DNA from: DASUFE01 sp036274675
GTDB lineage: Bacteria; Pseudomonadota; Gammaproteobacteria; HTCC5015
NCBI GenBank assembly: GCA_036274675.1
Contig: DASUFE010000076.1
Span: forward strand, 1 to 64,000
Reading direction: 5' to 3'
DNA length: 64,000 nt
In this document: one piece after another, positions 45,857-55,817 of the stretch
How the letters are laid out: the number at the start of each line of letters is the position of its first letter
Numbering within the stretch: the first letter of the stretch is position 1
Program-made: the position numbers and the translations under genes
The notes under the pieces: model-generated
Seen by the model: the letters and a program-made list of their open reading frames with translations, nothing else
Databases searched by the model: none
Told to the model about the DNA's origin: nothing

Positions 45857-48130
45857 CTACGGAACTGCCAGACTGTCCGATGTCTCGGCGTTGCCGGCAG
45901 GATCATAGTCGAAGCCTGTCTTGCTGATACCGGTCACCTGCAACCCGACGGTTCCGCTGTTTTTGAACTTGGGCGATACAAAGTTCGCGATACCACCGGC
46001 ATCTGTTACGGCGCTGCCGGCTCCGCTTACCAGGCCGCTCCACGATATGGAGACCTGTGCGCCGCTTACCGATGCGCCGCTTTCATCAATGATCCTCACC
46101 TGTCCGTTGACCATTTTCCAGGGGCCCTGAACCGTCGGCGACAAAGTGATGCCGGCAACATGCATATCCGGATTTTGCGGCGGCGGTGGCGGCGGATCGC
46201 CTGCTCCGGGTTCGCGGCCATATAGTAGAATGCCGCCGGCATACAATGGGATGAATTCAGTCCTGCCGGTCTGATCCACGGGTTCGAAAGTGAAGGGACT
46301 GCTTACCAATCCCTGGCGCGACCAGTCATTGGACGGATCCCAAGCGGCACCGGTGGGCGCGCTCAGCGTGAAGGCGCTCTGCCGTTCGGACTCCGCACGT
46401 CCGCCCGGATAAATCTTCGTCCCCGCAAGATCCATCTCCACATAATAAATATTGCCGCTCCAGTGCACCGGCCTGGAAACAGTACCGGCTTCACCTGCCC
46501 CCTGCACAATGGAAATGTCGTTGATACCGAAACCCGCGGCCACAGCTTCACTGATATCGAAGAAATAGCGGTAAGACAGATTGTCGCGCACCGTCGCCGG
46601 CCAGGCTGAACGGTTGCTGGTCTGGGTCAGGATGCCCGTGGAGTTATCGCTTTCGGAAGCGATTTTCGCCCGCACGAAATATTCGTTCGATCCGGCTTCG
46701 ATATGGTTGGCGGGGAAATCAGCCAGCAGTGAACCTCCGTGCAATGCGTACATCTTCGCAAGTGCTCCGAAAAAACCGGCGTTGTAATCGGTGGCCACCT
46801 CGTTCTTCTGGTAATCAGTACGGCTGTCCGTATAGGCGTCATTGTTGCCGGGGCCGCCTACCAGCGCACCGAAGAGGATGTGGCGGCTGTCGGACGGAAA
46901 GTTGATATCGTTGTACCAGGCGCCGTGCGCGGTCCGATGATGCGGATTCCTGGGAGAATTGACTCCGAAACCGACCACATAACTGCTGTGTCGCGGATTA
47001 TTGCCGAGAATGTAATTGATTTGGTTTTCACCGAAGCTGCGGTATTGGATCTTCTTGGCCGCGTTACCCAGCGCGGTATCCGACCATACGAAAGCCAGGA
47101 ACGAGGCATTCGCTGCATACCGCAGCGAGCCCCATTGATCCAGCCAGGCAAGACCTCCCGGCGTGTAGGTAATGCCGCCACCGGGTAGCCAGAAGTCGAG
47201 ATTCCGTTCAACCGCATCAATATAAATCTGCTTGCCGGTAATACGCGCCAGCAGTATGGCGGTCATGAAATGCATGTCATCCCAGGAGTGGGTCCACTTG
47301 TAGACCCAGATATTCGAACGGCGCTCCTTTCCCCAGTTGGCGGCCGCTTCTTCCGCCTTGAGCAGATACTGCGACTCGCCGGTTTTCAGATAGAGCCAGG
47401 TGGCGGCGGCTGACAGCTCGTCCCAATATCCGCTGAAGGAATCATAAAAACCGGTGGCTTCCCGGTAACCCGCGTCACTCTTGGTGTTGTAGGCAAAATT
47501 AAACAGATCGCGCGCGTGACTTAAACAAAGCGCGGCATAAGCCGGATCGCTGGATTGAAAAATGATCGAGGCGACCGCCAGAGCCGCGGCGGTCGCACCG
47601 GTCACCGTCGAACCGGGCGCCGCAAGGCTCACTTTGAAAGAGGGACGCACCATCACCTCCTCAATCACTTCGACCGGACCCCACCAACCGTGATCGGCGC
47701 TGCCATCACCGACCTGGTAATAGAACTCATTGGGCGCAGAATGAGCCTTGATGAAATAATCCGTGGCCCATCTGATGTTCTCCAGTGTTTTGGCGCGCAA
47801 CCCTGCGGCCTGCAGGGCTGCGCCATATTCATAAACGGCCCAACCCAGAGTCATGGCGCTGGAAGCCATAGGCAGACCGAATTTGACGTGATCGCCGGCA
47901 TCATACCAGCCGCCCGTAAGATCGATGCCCGCATCCCTGCCGTCATTAAGCGCTGAATCCGCCCGCCAGGTTACTTCATTATCGGCAGGCAAGATGCCCG
48001 AGCGCTGCGCCTCATAGAAGAAAAGGCCTTTCTGCATGGCTTCGGCATAATTGAAGCCCTGCGCCATGACAGTGGATGAATAACAGAATGCAGCTGCAGT
48101 GAAGATAAAAATTCTTGTTATGGATTTCAT
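45857..48130 (-). CDS. GH9 endoglucanase with CBM3c and C-terminal Ig-like domain
   Basis: 757 residues from the ATG at 48130 (GGAGGGG site); a GTG two codons earlier is less well placed. Numbering below is for the form that begins at that GTG. A signal peptide ends near MAQ. The GH9 catalytic domain (about 25-465) has the Asp pair in WYDAGDH (79, 82), the NPHHRTAHG motif and the catalytic Glu446 in DYQKNEVATDYNAG. A CBM3c-like module (about 484-640) follows, the classic processive-endoglucanase pairing. A Pro-rich linker leads to a C-terminal Ig-like domain (about 665-759) of unknown binding. It should be secreted and cut cellulose or xyloglucan backbones. Confidence 0.93.
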   Translation of the reverse strand: MKSITRIFIFTAAAFCYSSTVMAQGFNYAEAMQKGLFFYEAQRSGILPADNEVTWRADSALNDGRDAGIDLTGGWYDAGDHVKFGLPMASSAMTLGWAVYEYGAALQAAGLRAKTLENIRWATDYFIKAHSAPNEFYYQVGDGSADHGWWGPVEVIEEVMVRPSFKVSLAAPGSTVTGATAAALAVASIIFQSSDPAYAALCLSHARDLFNFAYNTKSDAGYREATGFYDSFSGYWDELSAAATWLYLKTGESQYLLKAEEAAANWGKERRSNIWVYKWTHSWDDMHFMTAILLARITGKQIYIDAVERNLDFWLPGGGITYTPGGLAWLDQWGSLRYAANASFLAFVWSDTALGNAAKKIQYRSFGENQINYILGNNPRHSSYVVGFGVNSPRNPHHRTAHGAWYNDINFPSDSRHILFGALVGGPGNNDAYTDSRTDYQKNEVATDYNAGFFGALAKMYALHGGSLLADFPANHIEAGSNEYFVRAKIASESDNSTGILTQTSNRSAWPATVRDNLSYRYFFDISEAVAAGFGINDISIVQGAGEAGTVSRPVHWSGNIYYVEMDLAGTKIYPGGRAESERQSAFTLSAPTGAAWDPSNDWSRQGLVSSPFTFEPVDQTGRTEFIPLYAGGILLYGREPGAGDPPPPPPQNPDMHVAGITLSPTVQGPWKMVNGQVRIIDESGASVSGAQVSISWSGLVSGAGSAVTDAGGIANFVSPKFKNSGTVGLQVTGISKTGFDYDPAGNAETSDSLAVP

Positions 48131-48385
48131 TGACACCCCTCCGACATTGAACTTCCATCAGTCAGAGAGAATATAGGGAGGCATATCAAGGATAAAGCAG
48201 GGTTTCCGCTAGCGAGAAAGAAGTATCACTCAAGGGAAATTAAAATATTCCCGTATCGTGGAACCTTTTCCGCCTCTGGTCCGTTGCACTTTTTTCGGGG
48301 ACGGTAAGAGTATCGCCGGGTACTAACGCGGCACGGGCATAATTCAGAAATCCTCGGTAGCGGCCCCAATCCGACAGTAACTGGA

Positions 48386-48420
48386 GGCCGGTCGCTCAAC
48401 AGAGACTTGAACGACCGGCC
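48386..48420. terminator. Hairpin after the GH3 gene
   Basis: Perfect 9-bp arms GGCCGGTCG/CGACCGGCC, then one mismatch and four more pairs (TCAA/TTGA), enclose a seven-base loop. It starts five bases after the GH3 stop. No T run follows on the minus strand. It separates the GH3 gene from the GH9 gene. Confidence 0.65.
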
Positions 48421-48425
48421 GAAAA

Positions 48426-50966
48426 TCAATCCGGGCAATCGGTATTTCCTTTCGCAGACTTGATCCAGCGGACATTGGCTATCGACACCTCTCCGGTCCC
48501 TTTGCTGTCGAGCAGGAATGGTATCGAGATCCTCTCGAAGTTGTCGCCAGGCTTGAGGAAACAGGAAACTTTCAGGACCACCTTATGCCATTTGGCATCC
48601 GCCTGCTGGCTCAACGGCAAGTGCCGCTCACATTCGGCTTCGCATTTTGGTATACCAAATTTGATACCAACGCTCAATCCGTCGCTGAGAGGCTTATTGA
48701 TTTTGAGATCGAAGCTCAGTACGCCTTCAGGCTGATACTGTGCGAGATTGGAAGCATTCCCGCCCTGCTCGAGCGATACCCTGGCCAGTTGCGCATTCCG
48801 CCAGCTCAAGGTCACCGCATCGTTGTGACCATCCTTGTCCGATAACCGGACTGAGACATCCTCTGTCGGCAACATGCCAACCTCGCCGCTCAGCAGTTGA
48901 TTTCCCTTCCCCTGGTTCTTGAAGGAGATTATCCAAGGCTGCAACAGCCGCCCCTCCACATAGAAAGGAGTTTCCGCTTCTTCCTTCGCGATGCCGGGCA
49001 CGTTCTCCGCGAGCTTGCCTGGACCCTGTGCGCCTGCTGCATAGTTGAGACCGTAGCCCAACGGAAACAGCGGATCATAGGCGGGATGATGCGGGTTCAG
49101 CTTTTCCTGCAAGGGAGTCTTCGGCCATGAGAAAGAGAGTTTGCCTTTGAAATCGTAGCGCGGCTTACCCTGCCCGTCGGCGAACAGCACGTCCGCCACG
49201 CCCGCCCCTTCGGTGCCCGGCTGCCAGGCGGCAACGAAGGCATCGGAGGCATTGAGCTCCGGGTTCACCCACAACGGACGGCCGGAGAGAAACACCGAGA
49301 CTACGGGTATTTTGCGCGACTGCAGTTTCTTAAGCAGTGCCAGGCTCGTCTTGTGCCGTGGTTCGAATTCCAGTGTGGGCACGTCGCCCAATCCTTCCGC
49401 ATAAGGAAACTCGCCGAATACGACAATGGCAACATCGGCGCGTCCCGCGTATTCACCGTCGACCGCAAGGATCGCCTTGCCGCCGGCGCTTTCCACCGTA
49501 TCGCGTATACCTTTATATATAGAGGTAGCGCCCGGAAAATCCTGGTTGGTATTGTCGATGCCCTGCCAGGTTACGCTCCAGCCGCCGGCCTGCATGCCCA
49601 AATGGTCCGCGCCCGCGCCGGCGACCAGTACAGTCTGACCGGGCAAAAGCGGCAAAATGCCGTTCCGGTTTTTCAGCAGTACCAGCGTTTCGCGCACGGC
49701 CTGCCGCGCGAGTGCGCGATGCATCGCGTTCCCGATCGCGCTATTTTTCAGGGACCCGGCGCGCTGCGACGGCGAGATACCGTCGAACAAACCGGCACGC
49801 ATTTTAACCCGCAGAACGCGGCGCACCGCGTCGTTCAGGCGACTTATGGAAATCTCTTCCGCGCGCACCTGTGCCAGGGTATTCTGGATCAGCGCCTTCC
49901 AATCCTGCGGCACCATGATGAGATCAATCCCGGCGTTGATCGCCGCAGCACAGTTGGCATTGGTGCAACCCGGAACCTGGCCGTGGCCGTTCCAGTCGCC
50001 GACGACAAGGCCATCGAAACCCATTCGGCCTTTCAGCACATCCGTCAGCAGATATCCATTGTCGTGCATCTTGCGGCCATTCCACGAGGAGTAGCTCGCC
50101 ATCACGGTCTGCACGCCGGCTTTGATCGCCGCCGGATAACCGGGGCTGTGTATATCGATCAGCTCACGCTCGATGATCCGCGCATCGCCCTGGTCGTCGC
50201 CGCCGAAAGTACCGCCGTCGGCGAGAAAGTGCTTGGCCGTCGCAACCACATGCTCGCGGTCGAGGAACTGCGGGGTACCGGGCTTGCCCTGCAGGCCTTC
50301 GACCATGGCCGAGGCCAGCGTCTGAACAAGCGCTGGATTCTCCGAATAACTTTCGTAGGTGCGTCCCCAACGGTCGTTCTGAACCACGGCGACTGTCGGC
50401 GCGAATACCCAATCGATACCGGTGGCACGCACTTCGCGCGCCGTCGCCTCGCCGATCTGACGTATCAATTCCGGATCAGCGGCGGCGCCGAGGGCGATAT
50501 TGTGCGGGAACAAGGTCGCGCCGGTAACGTTGCTGTGCCCATGCATGGCGTCGGTGCCCCAGATTACGGGAATGGCGACACCGCCATCGGGCGTGACCGA
50601 TGCCTTATAAAAGGCATCCGCCAATGCCAGCCAGTCGCCCGGCCGGGCATTGCGGATCTTTCCCGGCGTGGAACCGCCGCCGTTCAGGATGGAACCGATA
50701 TGATACCTGCGAGCCTCATCAGGAGTGATTTCATTGATCTCGGCCTGCATGATCTGGCCGACTTTCTCTTCCAGAGTCATGCGTTCAAGCAGCGCCTCGA
50801 TTCTGGCGGTTTCTTCAGCGGAATCCCGGACCGGACCCGCAGCCTCAGGCCATGCCGCGGCACCCAGATGACGTTCGGGCTTGCTCGCGCCGTGGGCGCA
50901 AGCAGCGGCCAGAACCAGAATCACACCCACGCCTGCCGCAGCCGGCGCTCTTAGCATCTGTCTCAT
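48426..50966 (-). CDS. GH3 exo-beta-glucosidase/glucanase with C-terminal ExoP-like domain
   Basis: 846 residues from the ATG at 50966 (AGGTGG site). An export signal with Cys residues (LAAACAHG) leaves a possible lipoprotein. The (beta/alpha)8 domain contains GTDAMHGHSNV, TAKHFLADGG and the nucleophile region LVVGDWNGHG (Asp about 324). The second alpha/beta domain has FGEFPYAEGLGD with the likely acid-base Glu. About 180 C-terminal residues form a beta domain as in ExoP-type enzymes. It releases glucose from cello- or xylogluco-oligosaccharides, completing the work of the GH9, GH12, GH31 and GH35 enzymes. Confidence 0.93.
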   Translation of the reverse strand: MRQMLRAPAAAGVGVILVLAAACAHGASKPERHLGAAAWPEAAGPVRDSAEETARIEALLERMTLEEKVGQIMQAEINEITPDEARRYHIGSILNGGGSTPGKIRNARPGDWLALADAFYKASVTPDGGVAIPVIWGTDAMHGHSNVTGATLFPHNIALGAAADPELIRQIGEATAREVRATGIDWVFAPTVAVVQNDRWGRTYESYSENPALVQTLASAMVEGLQGKPGTPQFLDREHVVATAKHFLADGGTFGGDDQGDARIIERELIDIHSPGYPAAIKAGVQTVMASYSSWNGRKMHDNGYLLTDVLKGRMGFDGLVVGDWNGHGQVPGCTNANCAAAINAGIDLIMVPQDWKALIQNTLAQVRAEEISISRLNDAVRRVLRVKMRAGLFDGISPSQRAGSLKNSAIGNAMHRALARQAVRETLVLLKNRNGILPLLPGQTVLVAGAGADHLGMQAGGWSVTWQGIDNTNQDFPGATSIYKGIRDTVESAGGKAILAVDGEYAGRADVAIVVFGEFPYAEGLGDVPTLEFEPRHKTSLALLKKLQSRKIPVVSVFLSGRPLWVNPELNASDAFVAAWQPGTEGAGVADVLFADGQGKPRYDFKGKLSFSWPKTPLQEKLNPHHPAYDPLFPLGYGLNYAAGAQGPGKLAENVPGIAKEEAETPFYVEGRLLQPWIISFKNQGKGNQLLSGEVGMLPTEDVSVRLSDKDGHNDAVTLSWRNAQLARVSLEQGGNASNLAQYQPEGVLSFDLKINKPLSDGLSVGIKFGIPKCEAECERHLPLSQQADAKWHKVVLKVSCFLKPGDNFERISIPFLLDSKGTGEVSIANVRWIKSAKGNTDCPD

Positions 50967-51079
50967 CGCTACCACCTTGCATCTCCGGGTAAAAAGCTGC
51001 GCAAATTATGCCCGGTTTCCACGCGGGTGACCATTTTCGTCCGGTAAAAAATTTTCAGGCGGCCGCTTGCACTTCCGGG

Positions 51080-53938
51080 TCAAGGCTGCTTGACAACGAG
51101 GGGATAGTCGCCGATGTACTCGACGGTCTGTGCCGGTGCGGCCTCGAAATCAGCCGCGTCCGGCGTCTCGCCGGAAATCCAGCGTATATGGATCGTGCGT
51201 TTTTTCTCCATCCCCGGGAATTCTCCCATGCGTCTGCCGATGGTCAGGGTTCGCTCGGAGTCGCTGTAGCGCATGGGAATACGCGACCAGGCGCCGGTCT
51301 CATAGCCATAGCTGCGGCCATCGTCCTCATACAATTCAAAGGCGCCGTCCGCGCCGGTATAGACGAACAGGATCAGCGGCGCATTCTGGATCTGACCGGT
51401 GTATTGGATATCCGGCCCCGTCGGCACGATGGAGCCGGCCCTGACAAACAAGGGCATGCGATCGATGGAAATGCCCGCCGTGATCTTCCGGCCACCCTCA
51501 TAGGCCTGCCCGGTGTAAAAATCGTACCAGCGAGTACCTGCCGGCAGGTATAAGTCGCGCAGAGGCATCTTGTATTCGTAGACGGGGGCGACCAGGAACG
51601 CCGGGCCGAACATATATTGATCTCCGATATTCCGGACCGCCGGATCCTGCGGGAAATCCATGATCATGGCGCGCATCAGGGTGCCGTCCTTGTGGTACAT
51701 ATCGCCCGCCTGCGAATAGATGTAGGGCATCAGGCGGTAACGTAACTTGTCGAACCATACCAGGCTTTTATAAATATCCGAACCCTCGGGCGCGAGATTG
51801 TAGATTTCACGATAGGGATATTCGCCGTGCGAGCGGAACAGTGGCAGGAAGGTGCCGAATTGGAACCAGCGTAGATTCAGTTCACGCCATTCGTCCAGAT
51901 ACGCCGGGTCTTCCTTTTCATAACGCTTTTCCACCGCGAAGCCGCCAATATCGAAGGTCCAGTTGGGCAGGCCCGACAATCCGACGTTGACGCCGGCGTA
52001 GATCTGCTCCTTCAGAGCCTCCCAGCGTGCGGGCACATCGCCACTCCAGATCGCGGAGGCCGTGCGCTGCAGGCCACCCCAGCCCGAGCGCGTCAGGATC
52101 GCGACCCGCTTGCCGGGTTCTGCAGCACGGTCGTTGCGGTAAACACCCTCGGCATGCGGCAGCGCATAGGCATTGAAAAACTCCGTGCCGGTACCGAGCG
52201 CGGTGGGTCCCATGCGCAGCTTGCGTTCGGCAATATCGAGATTGGAATGGATATCCGGCTCCGATGAATCCAGCCACCAGGCATCGAAGCCCAGCACGTT
52301 CAGACGCTCATTGATCTGCCGCCAGTAGATATTGCGCGCCTCTTCGCTGTACGGATCGTAGAAGGAGCTGAGGTATCCCGGCCCAACCCAGTCTTTAGCA
52401 CCCTGCTCGATATTGCGCCGGTAGATATAACCCTTCGCATCCAGTTCCTTGTAATTGGCCGTGGTCGGATAGAATTTGGGCCAGACCGAGATCATGATCT
52501 GCGCATTCTGGTCATGCACCGCCTGCACCATCGCCTTCGGATCGGGAAATCGCGAAGCATCGAATTCATGCGAACCCCAGTCGTCTTCTTTCCAATAAAA
52601 CCAGTCGAGCACGATGTTATCGAGCGGGATCTTGCGCTTGCGATATTCCTGCACCACGCCGAGGAGTTCATCCTGCGTCTTGTAGCGCTGGCGGCTCTGC
52701 CAGAAACCGTAGGCGGAACGCGGCAGCAGCACGGCCTTGCCGGTGAGCCGACGATAACCGGAAATGACCTCGTCGATGTTTCCGCCGGAGACAAAGTAAT
52801 AATCGATCGCCTTGCCGGTTTCCGAGGCCAGTGACAGCTGATGCCGTTCTTCCGCCGGCAAGGGGTCAAGGTGCAGCAGGCGGAAATAACCGTCCTGAGG
52901 CGTCCATTCGACCCGGATTGACTTGCGCTCGCCGGGCTTCATGTCCAGCTCGAAGTTTTGGTACCAGGGATTCCAGTTCTGGCGCCAGCGGTCGTGCAGC
53001 AGGCTGTTATCGATATAGAGTCTCGCGTAGCCGCTGCTATACATGCGAAATTTATGGCGACCCTCGACTGAGGATTCGACGCTGCCTTCGAACACCACAC
53101 GCAGACCGGGATCATCCTCCACCAGTTCCTTCACTTCGGCCGGCCAGTTTTCTTTGTCCTTGAGATACTGGTAGTTCGAGTCGGCCTCCACCCTGGAAAC
53201 CTTTAACTGGCCGTCGCCGCTATAATAGCTTGCGGTGAGGCCACCCTCCTTGCCGGTCGCGTCGTAAAGTTTCAACCGAGCATTCAACGGCTGGTATTCA
53301 CGCGCGTCACCGAAGCGGGTGATCGAATTGTTATCCCACAGCAGGCCGTAATTGCGGCTCGATACCAGGAAAGGCACGGCGATGACAAGGTTGTGCTGCG
53401 CGAGCTCCACATCCTCGCCGTTGTAGTTAAACTGGCCGTTCTGGTGCTGGCCCAGGCCGTAAAAGCCTTCGTCGGTGCCGCGGTTGAATTGTTGGCGTAT
53501 GGCATAGGAATCCGCGTCCGCGCCGGCGGGATCTGCGGTCACGGCATCGAAGGAGCGCGCATGTTCGGCCAGCAGCACGGCGCCGTTCTTGTCCAGGAAG
53601 GAAACGGCGCCGGTATCCAGCGCGACTTCGGCGGTAACGGCCTCGGTCTGCAGCAGGGCCTTGCCGTTCCTTTCCGTTATGGAAAATTTCACCGCCTCAG
53701 GCCAGGTCGATACCATCAGACTGGCGGGCAGCGTATCCAGCTTGTCGTGCGGAACCGCGGTCACGCGGATGATCTTGTCGGACATGATCTGCAGGCGGAC
53801 TTTCTTCGCCGGCCCCTGCTCGGGAATAACGATCATGCCATCGGCGGTCTGCTCGAAATTCGAGCCGCAGGCCTGGAGCAACAGGCTTAGCAATAACACC
53901 AAACCCGGTTTATACAGGTTCTTTTGTTCCGCAATCAC
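51080..53938 (-). CDS. GH31 alpha-xylosidase lipoprotein with PA14 insert (Xyl31A-like)
   Basis: 952 residues from a GTG at 53936-53938 with a GAGGAA site six bases upstream; 51 further open codons upstream are not supported. The signal ends in LLQAC (Cys24), so the protein is lipid-anchored. After the N-terminal beta-sandwich, a PA14 domain is inserted at about 235-360. The catalytic barrel has the nucleophile Asp557 in WWLDSSEPD and the acid-base Asp634 in WSGDVPARW. PA14-containing GH31 enzymes of Cellvibrio (Xyl31A) remove non-reducing-end xylose from xyloglucan oligosaccharides. The next gene upstream is the GH35 gene, the same pairing as in Cellvibrio. Confidence 0.92.
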   Translation of the reverse strand: MIAEQKNLYKPGLVLLLSLLLQACGSNFEQTADGMIVIPEQGPAKKVRLQIMSDKIIRVTAVPHDKLDTLPASLMVSTWPEAVKFSITERNGKALLQTEAVTAEVALDTGAVSFLDKNGAVLLAEHARSFDAVTADPAGADADSYAIRQQFNRGTDEGFYGLGQHQNGQFNYNGEDVELAQHNLVIAVPFLVSSRNYGLLWDNNSITRFGDAREYQPLNARLKLYDATGKEGGLTASYYSGDGQLKVSRVEADSNYQYLKDKENWPAEVKELVEDDPGLRVVFEGSVESSVEGRHKFRMYSSGYARLYIDNSLLHDRWRQNWNPWYQNFELDMKPGERKSIRVEWTPQDGYFRLLHLDPLPAEERHQLSLASETGKAIDYYFVSGGNIDEVISGYRRLTGKAVLLPRSAYGFWQSRQRYKTQDELLGVVQEYRKRKIPLDNIVLDWFYWKEDDWGSHEFDASRFPDPKAMVQAVHDQNAQIMISVWPKFYPTTANYKELDAKGYIYRRNIEQGAKDWVGPGYLSSFYDPYSEEARNIYWRQINERLNVLGFDAWWLDSSEPDIHSNLDIAERKLRMGPTALGTGTEFFNAYALPHAEGVYRNDRAAEPGKRVAILTRSGWGGLQRTASAIWSGDVPARWEALKEQIYAGVNVGLSGLPNWTFDIGGFAVEKRYEKEDPAYLDEWRELNLRWFQFGTFLPLFRSHGEYPYREIYNLAPEGSDIYKSLVWFDKLRYRLMPYIYSQAGDMYHKDGTLMRAMIMDFPQDPAVRNIGDQYMFGPAFLVAPVYEYKMPLRDLYLPAGTRWYDFYTGQAYEGGRKITAGISIDRMPLFVRAGSIVPTGPDIQYTGQIQNAPLILFVYTGADGAFELYEDDGRSYGYETGAWSRIPMRYSDSERTLTIGRRMGEFPGMEKKRTIHIRWISGETPDAADFEAAPAQTVEYIGDYPLVVKQP

Positions 53939-54030
53939 GACGGTTTCCTCTTCGAAAGAATTCCCAACTTTAGCATAGAGTGCCGTAGCCCGGATTGAAC
54001 AAAACGCAATCAGGCTACAGCTATGGCAGC

Positions 54031-55641
54031 CTAATAAGTTCCCATTTTTACCTTTAATATGTGCGGCCGCGAAGTGAAATTCAGACCCCAATCCGTCTGG
54101 TCGCCGTTCCAGACGCGTTCAAAGACCCACCGGTCGTTTTCAAAGTGCCCTTCTTCCACGCGCTCGTACAGGAAATTTTTTCCCTTGAGCTCCGCCGAGG
54201 CTGCGAATTCCACCCGCGCATGATAACCCGTCACCAGATATTCACCAGGCCCGAGTTCTGCAATGGCGATCCCACCCGAAGGCGGAGTATTGCCGGTGGG
54301 CGGGTCGATCCAGAACTGATGGCGGCCGTAGGTCACGTTCGCATCCCAGTCGCCGAGATCCAGCCGCTGTGCATGATTACCGCCGTCCGGCTCCGCGACT
54401 CCCCAGACCCTGCCCTCGAAACCGAGCCTGGGCCACACGCGTTCCAGTTGACGGAACAGGCGATAATTCGCCGCGAAGGGTTCGAGCACTTCATCTGTTA
54501 CCTCTTTGGCGCCCAGCGGATAATTTCCATAGTCGGTGTAATCCATGCCAAAAGGCGCGAAACCGACGGCACCCCGTCCCAACGCAGCGAAAAAATAGCG
54601 GGCATAGGTTTGGGCATTGCCGATTTCCGAAATGAAAAGCGCATTGTCGGGCCGGCTGTAATAATCCAGTACACGCATGACCTTGTCATGCTGCGGCATG
54701 TAAATATCCGGCGTGATCATTGCCAGTTCCGGCGCAGCCGCTTTCCAGACGGCAATAACATTGTCCGTAGGGCCGCCGCTCGAATAGGCGCCGGGCTTGC
54801 CCGGTTTGAACGGATCCCGCAGCGCGACATTGACATTGACCGTTAACGGATAGACCGCGCGCCCCGCCGCCGCCACTTCATTGCAGAAGGCCGCGATATG
54901 CCAGGCGTAGAAAAATTCATCGGCGTCCGCGCCGAAAACGGCGCTCCAGGTTCCCGATTGTTTACGCAAGGACCGCAATAAAGTCTCCGGCACGGCGGCC
55001 TTGAACAATTGCTCCGCCGCAGCAGAAAAGTCGCGCACCGAGCCGTAAGTGCCAACCTCGTTTTCCAGTTGTACCATGAGCACCGTGTGCCCCGGATCGG
55101 CCTTCTTTAAATATGACATCAGCGCAACAAAGGCCTTTTTATCGGCCTCGAGCGTTTCCCGGGAATGCGGCGACAGGGAATTGAGAGTCGTACCGTCCTG
55201 CTTCAAAACCCTCGGAAAACGTTTATTGTCCAGTTTGACCCAGGCCGGCGCATAATTGGGCCCGTTATTCTTCCAAGTCGCGAACCAAAGCAATACCAGC
55301 CGCAGATTGCGGGCGCGCGCCTCCTTGAGCAGGATATCGAGATAGGAAAAATCGAAACGGCCTTCGACCGGCTCGACCTGTTCCCAGGCGACGGGAATTT
55401 CCAAGGTATTGGCCTGCAGCTTTTCCAGCGCCGGCCAGACATCCCGTAATACCGCGGGGTAATTGCTCGAATTATTCGCCTGCGCCGCCAACAGCAGAAA
55501 AGGCGCTCCGTCCACCATAAAAGCATGACGACCGTTTTTTTCCACCAGTTGCGGCATTAACGAGTCGGCGTAAACGGGCAAACTCAGGAAGAGACCGGCA
55601 GCTCCCAGCAGCAGGGAGCGCAAACTTCTCGCACGATTCAT
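54031..55641 (-). CDS. GH35 beta-galactosidase (Bgl35A-like)
   Basis: 536 residues from the ATG at 55641, which has GGAG seven bases away, better than the ATG at 55647. The signal peptide ends near VYADS. The GH35 barrel has the acid-base Glu195 in VQLENEVG and the nucleophile Glu339 in LFISEIGN. A C-terminal DUF5597-like beta domain follows. The family includes Cellvibrio Bgl35A, which removes galactose from xyloglucan side chains. It is followed after 92 bases by the GH31 gene. Confidence 0.9.
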   Translation of the reverse strand: MNRARSLRSLLLGAAGLFLSLPVYADSLMPQLVEKNGRHAFMVDGAPFLLLAAQANNSSNYPAVLRDVWPALEKLQANTLEIPVAWEQVEPVEGRFDFSYLDILLKEARARNLRLVLLWFATWKNNGPNYAPAWVKLDNKRFPRVLKQDGTTLNSLSPHSRETLEADKKAFVALMSYLKKADPGHTVLMVQLENEVGTYGSVRDFSAAAEQLFKAAVPETLLRSLRKQSGTWSAVFGADADEFFYAWHIAAFCNEVAAAGRAVYPLTVNVNVALRDPFKPGKPGAYSSGGPTDNVIAVWKAAAPELAMITPDIYMPQHDKVMRVLDYYSRPDNALFISEIGNAQTYARYFFAALGRGAVGFAPFGMDYTDYGNYPLGAKEVTDEVLEPFAANYRLFRQLERVWPRLGFEGRVWGVAEPDGGNHAQRLDLGDWDANVTYGRHQFWIDPPTGNTPPSGGIAIAELGPGEYLVTGYHARVEFAASAELKGKNFLYERVEEGHFENDRWVFERVWNGDQTDWGLNFTSRPHILKVKMGTY

Positions 55642-55817
55642 CGCCATACTCCAGATGTTTCGAAAAACATGACTCAAAAGACCATAAAAAACGGGGCCAG
55701 CATACCACCAGGAAATGATATGCGTCGCCAAGGAGTGGCATGTATTGTATTGACGACCACATCGACTTAAAACCCGCGCCAGTTTTGCGGCGCAGCTACA
55801 ACCCGTCAAACATCCCC

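Noticed and set aside
49353..50954. 533-codon open frame on the plus strand
   Set aside because: It is fully antisense to the GH3 gene, which has complete catalytic motifs. The antisense translation has no recognisable domain and is explained by codon bias of the real gene.
54061..54846. 261-codon plus-strand frame
   Set aside because: It is antisense to the GH35 gene; no start signal or motif.
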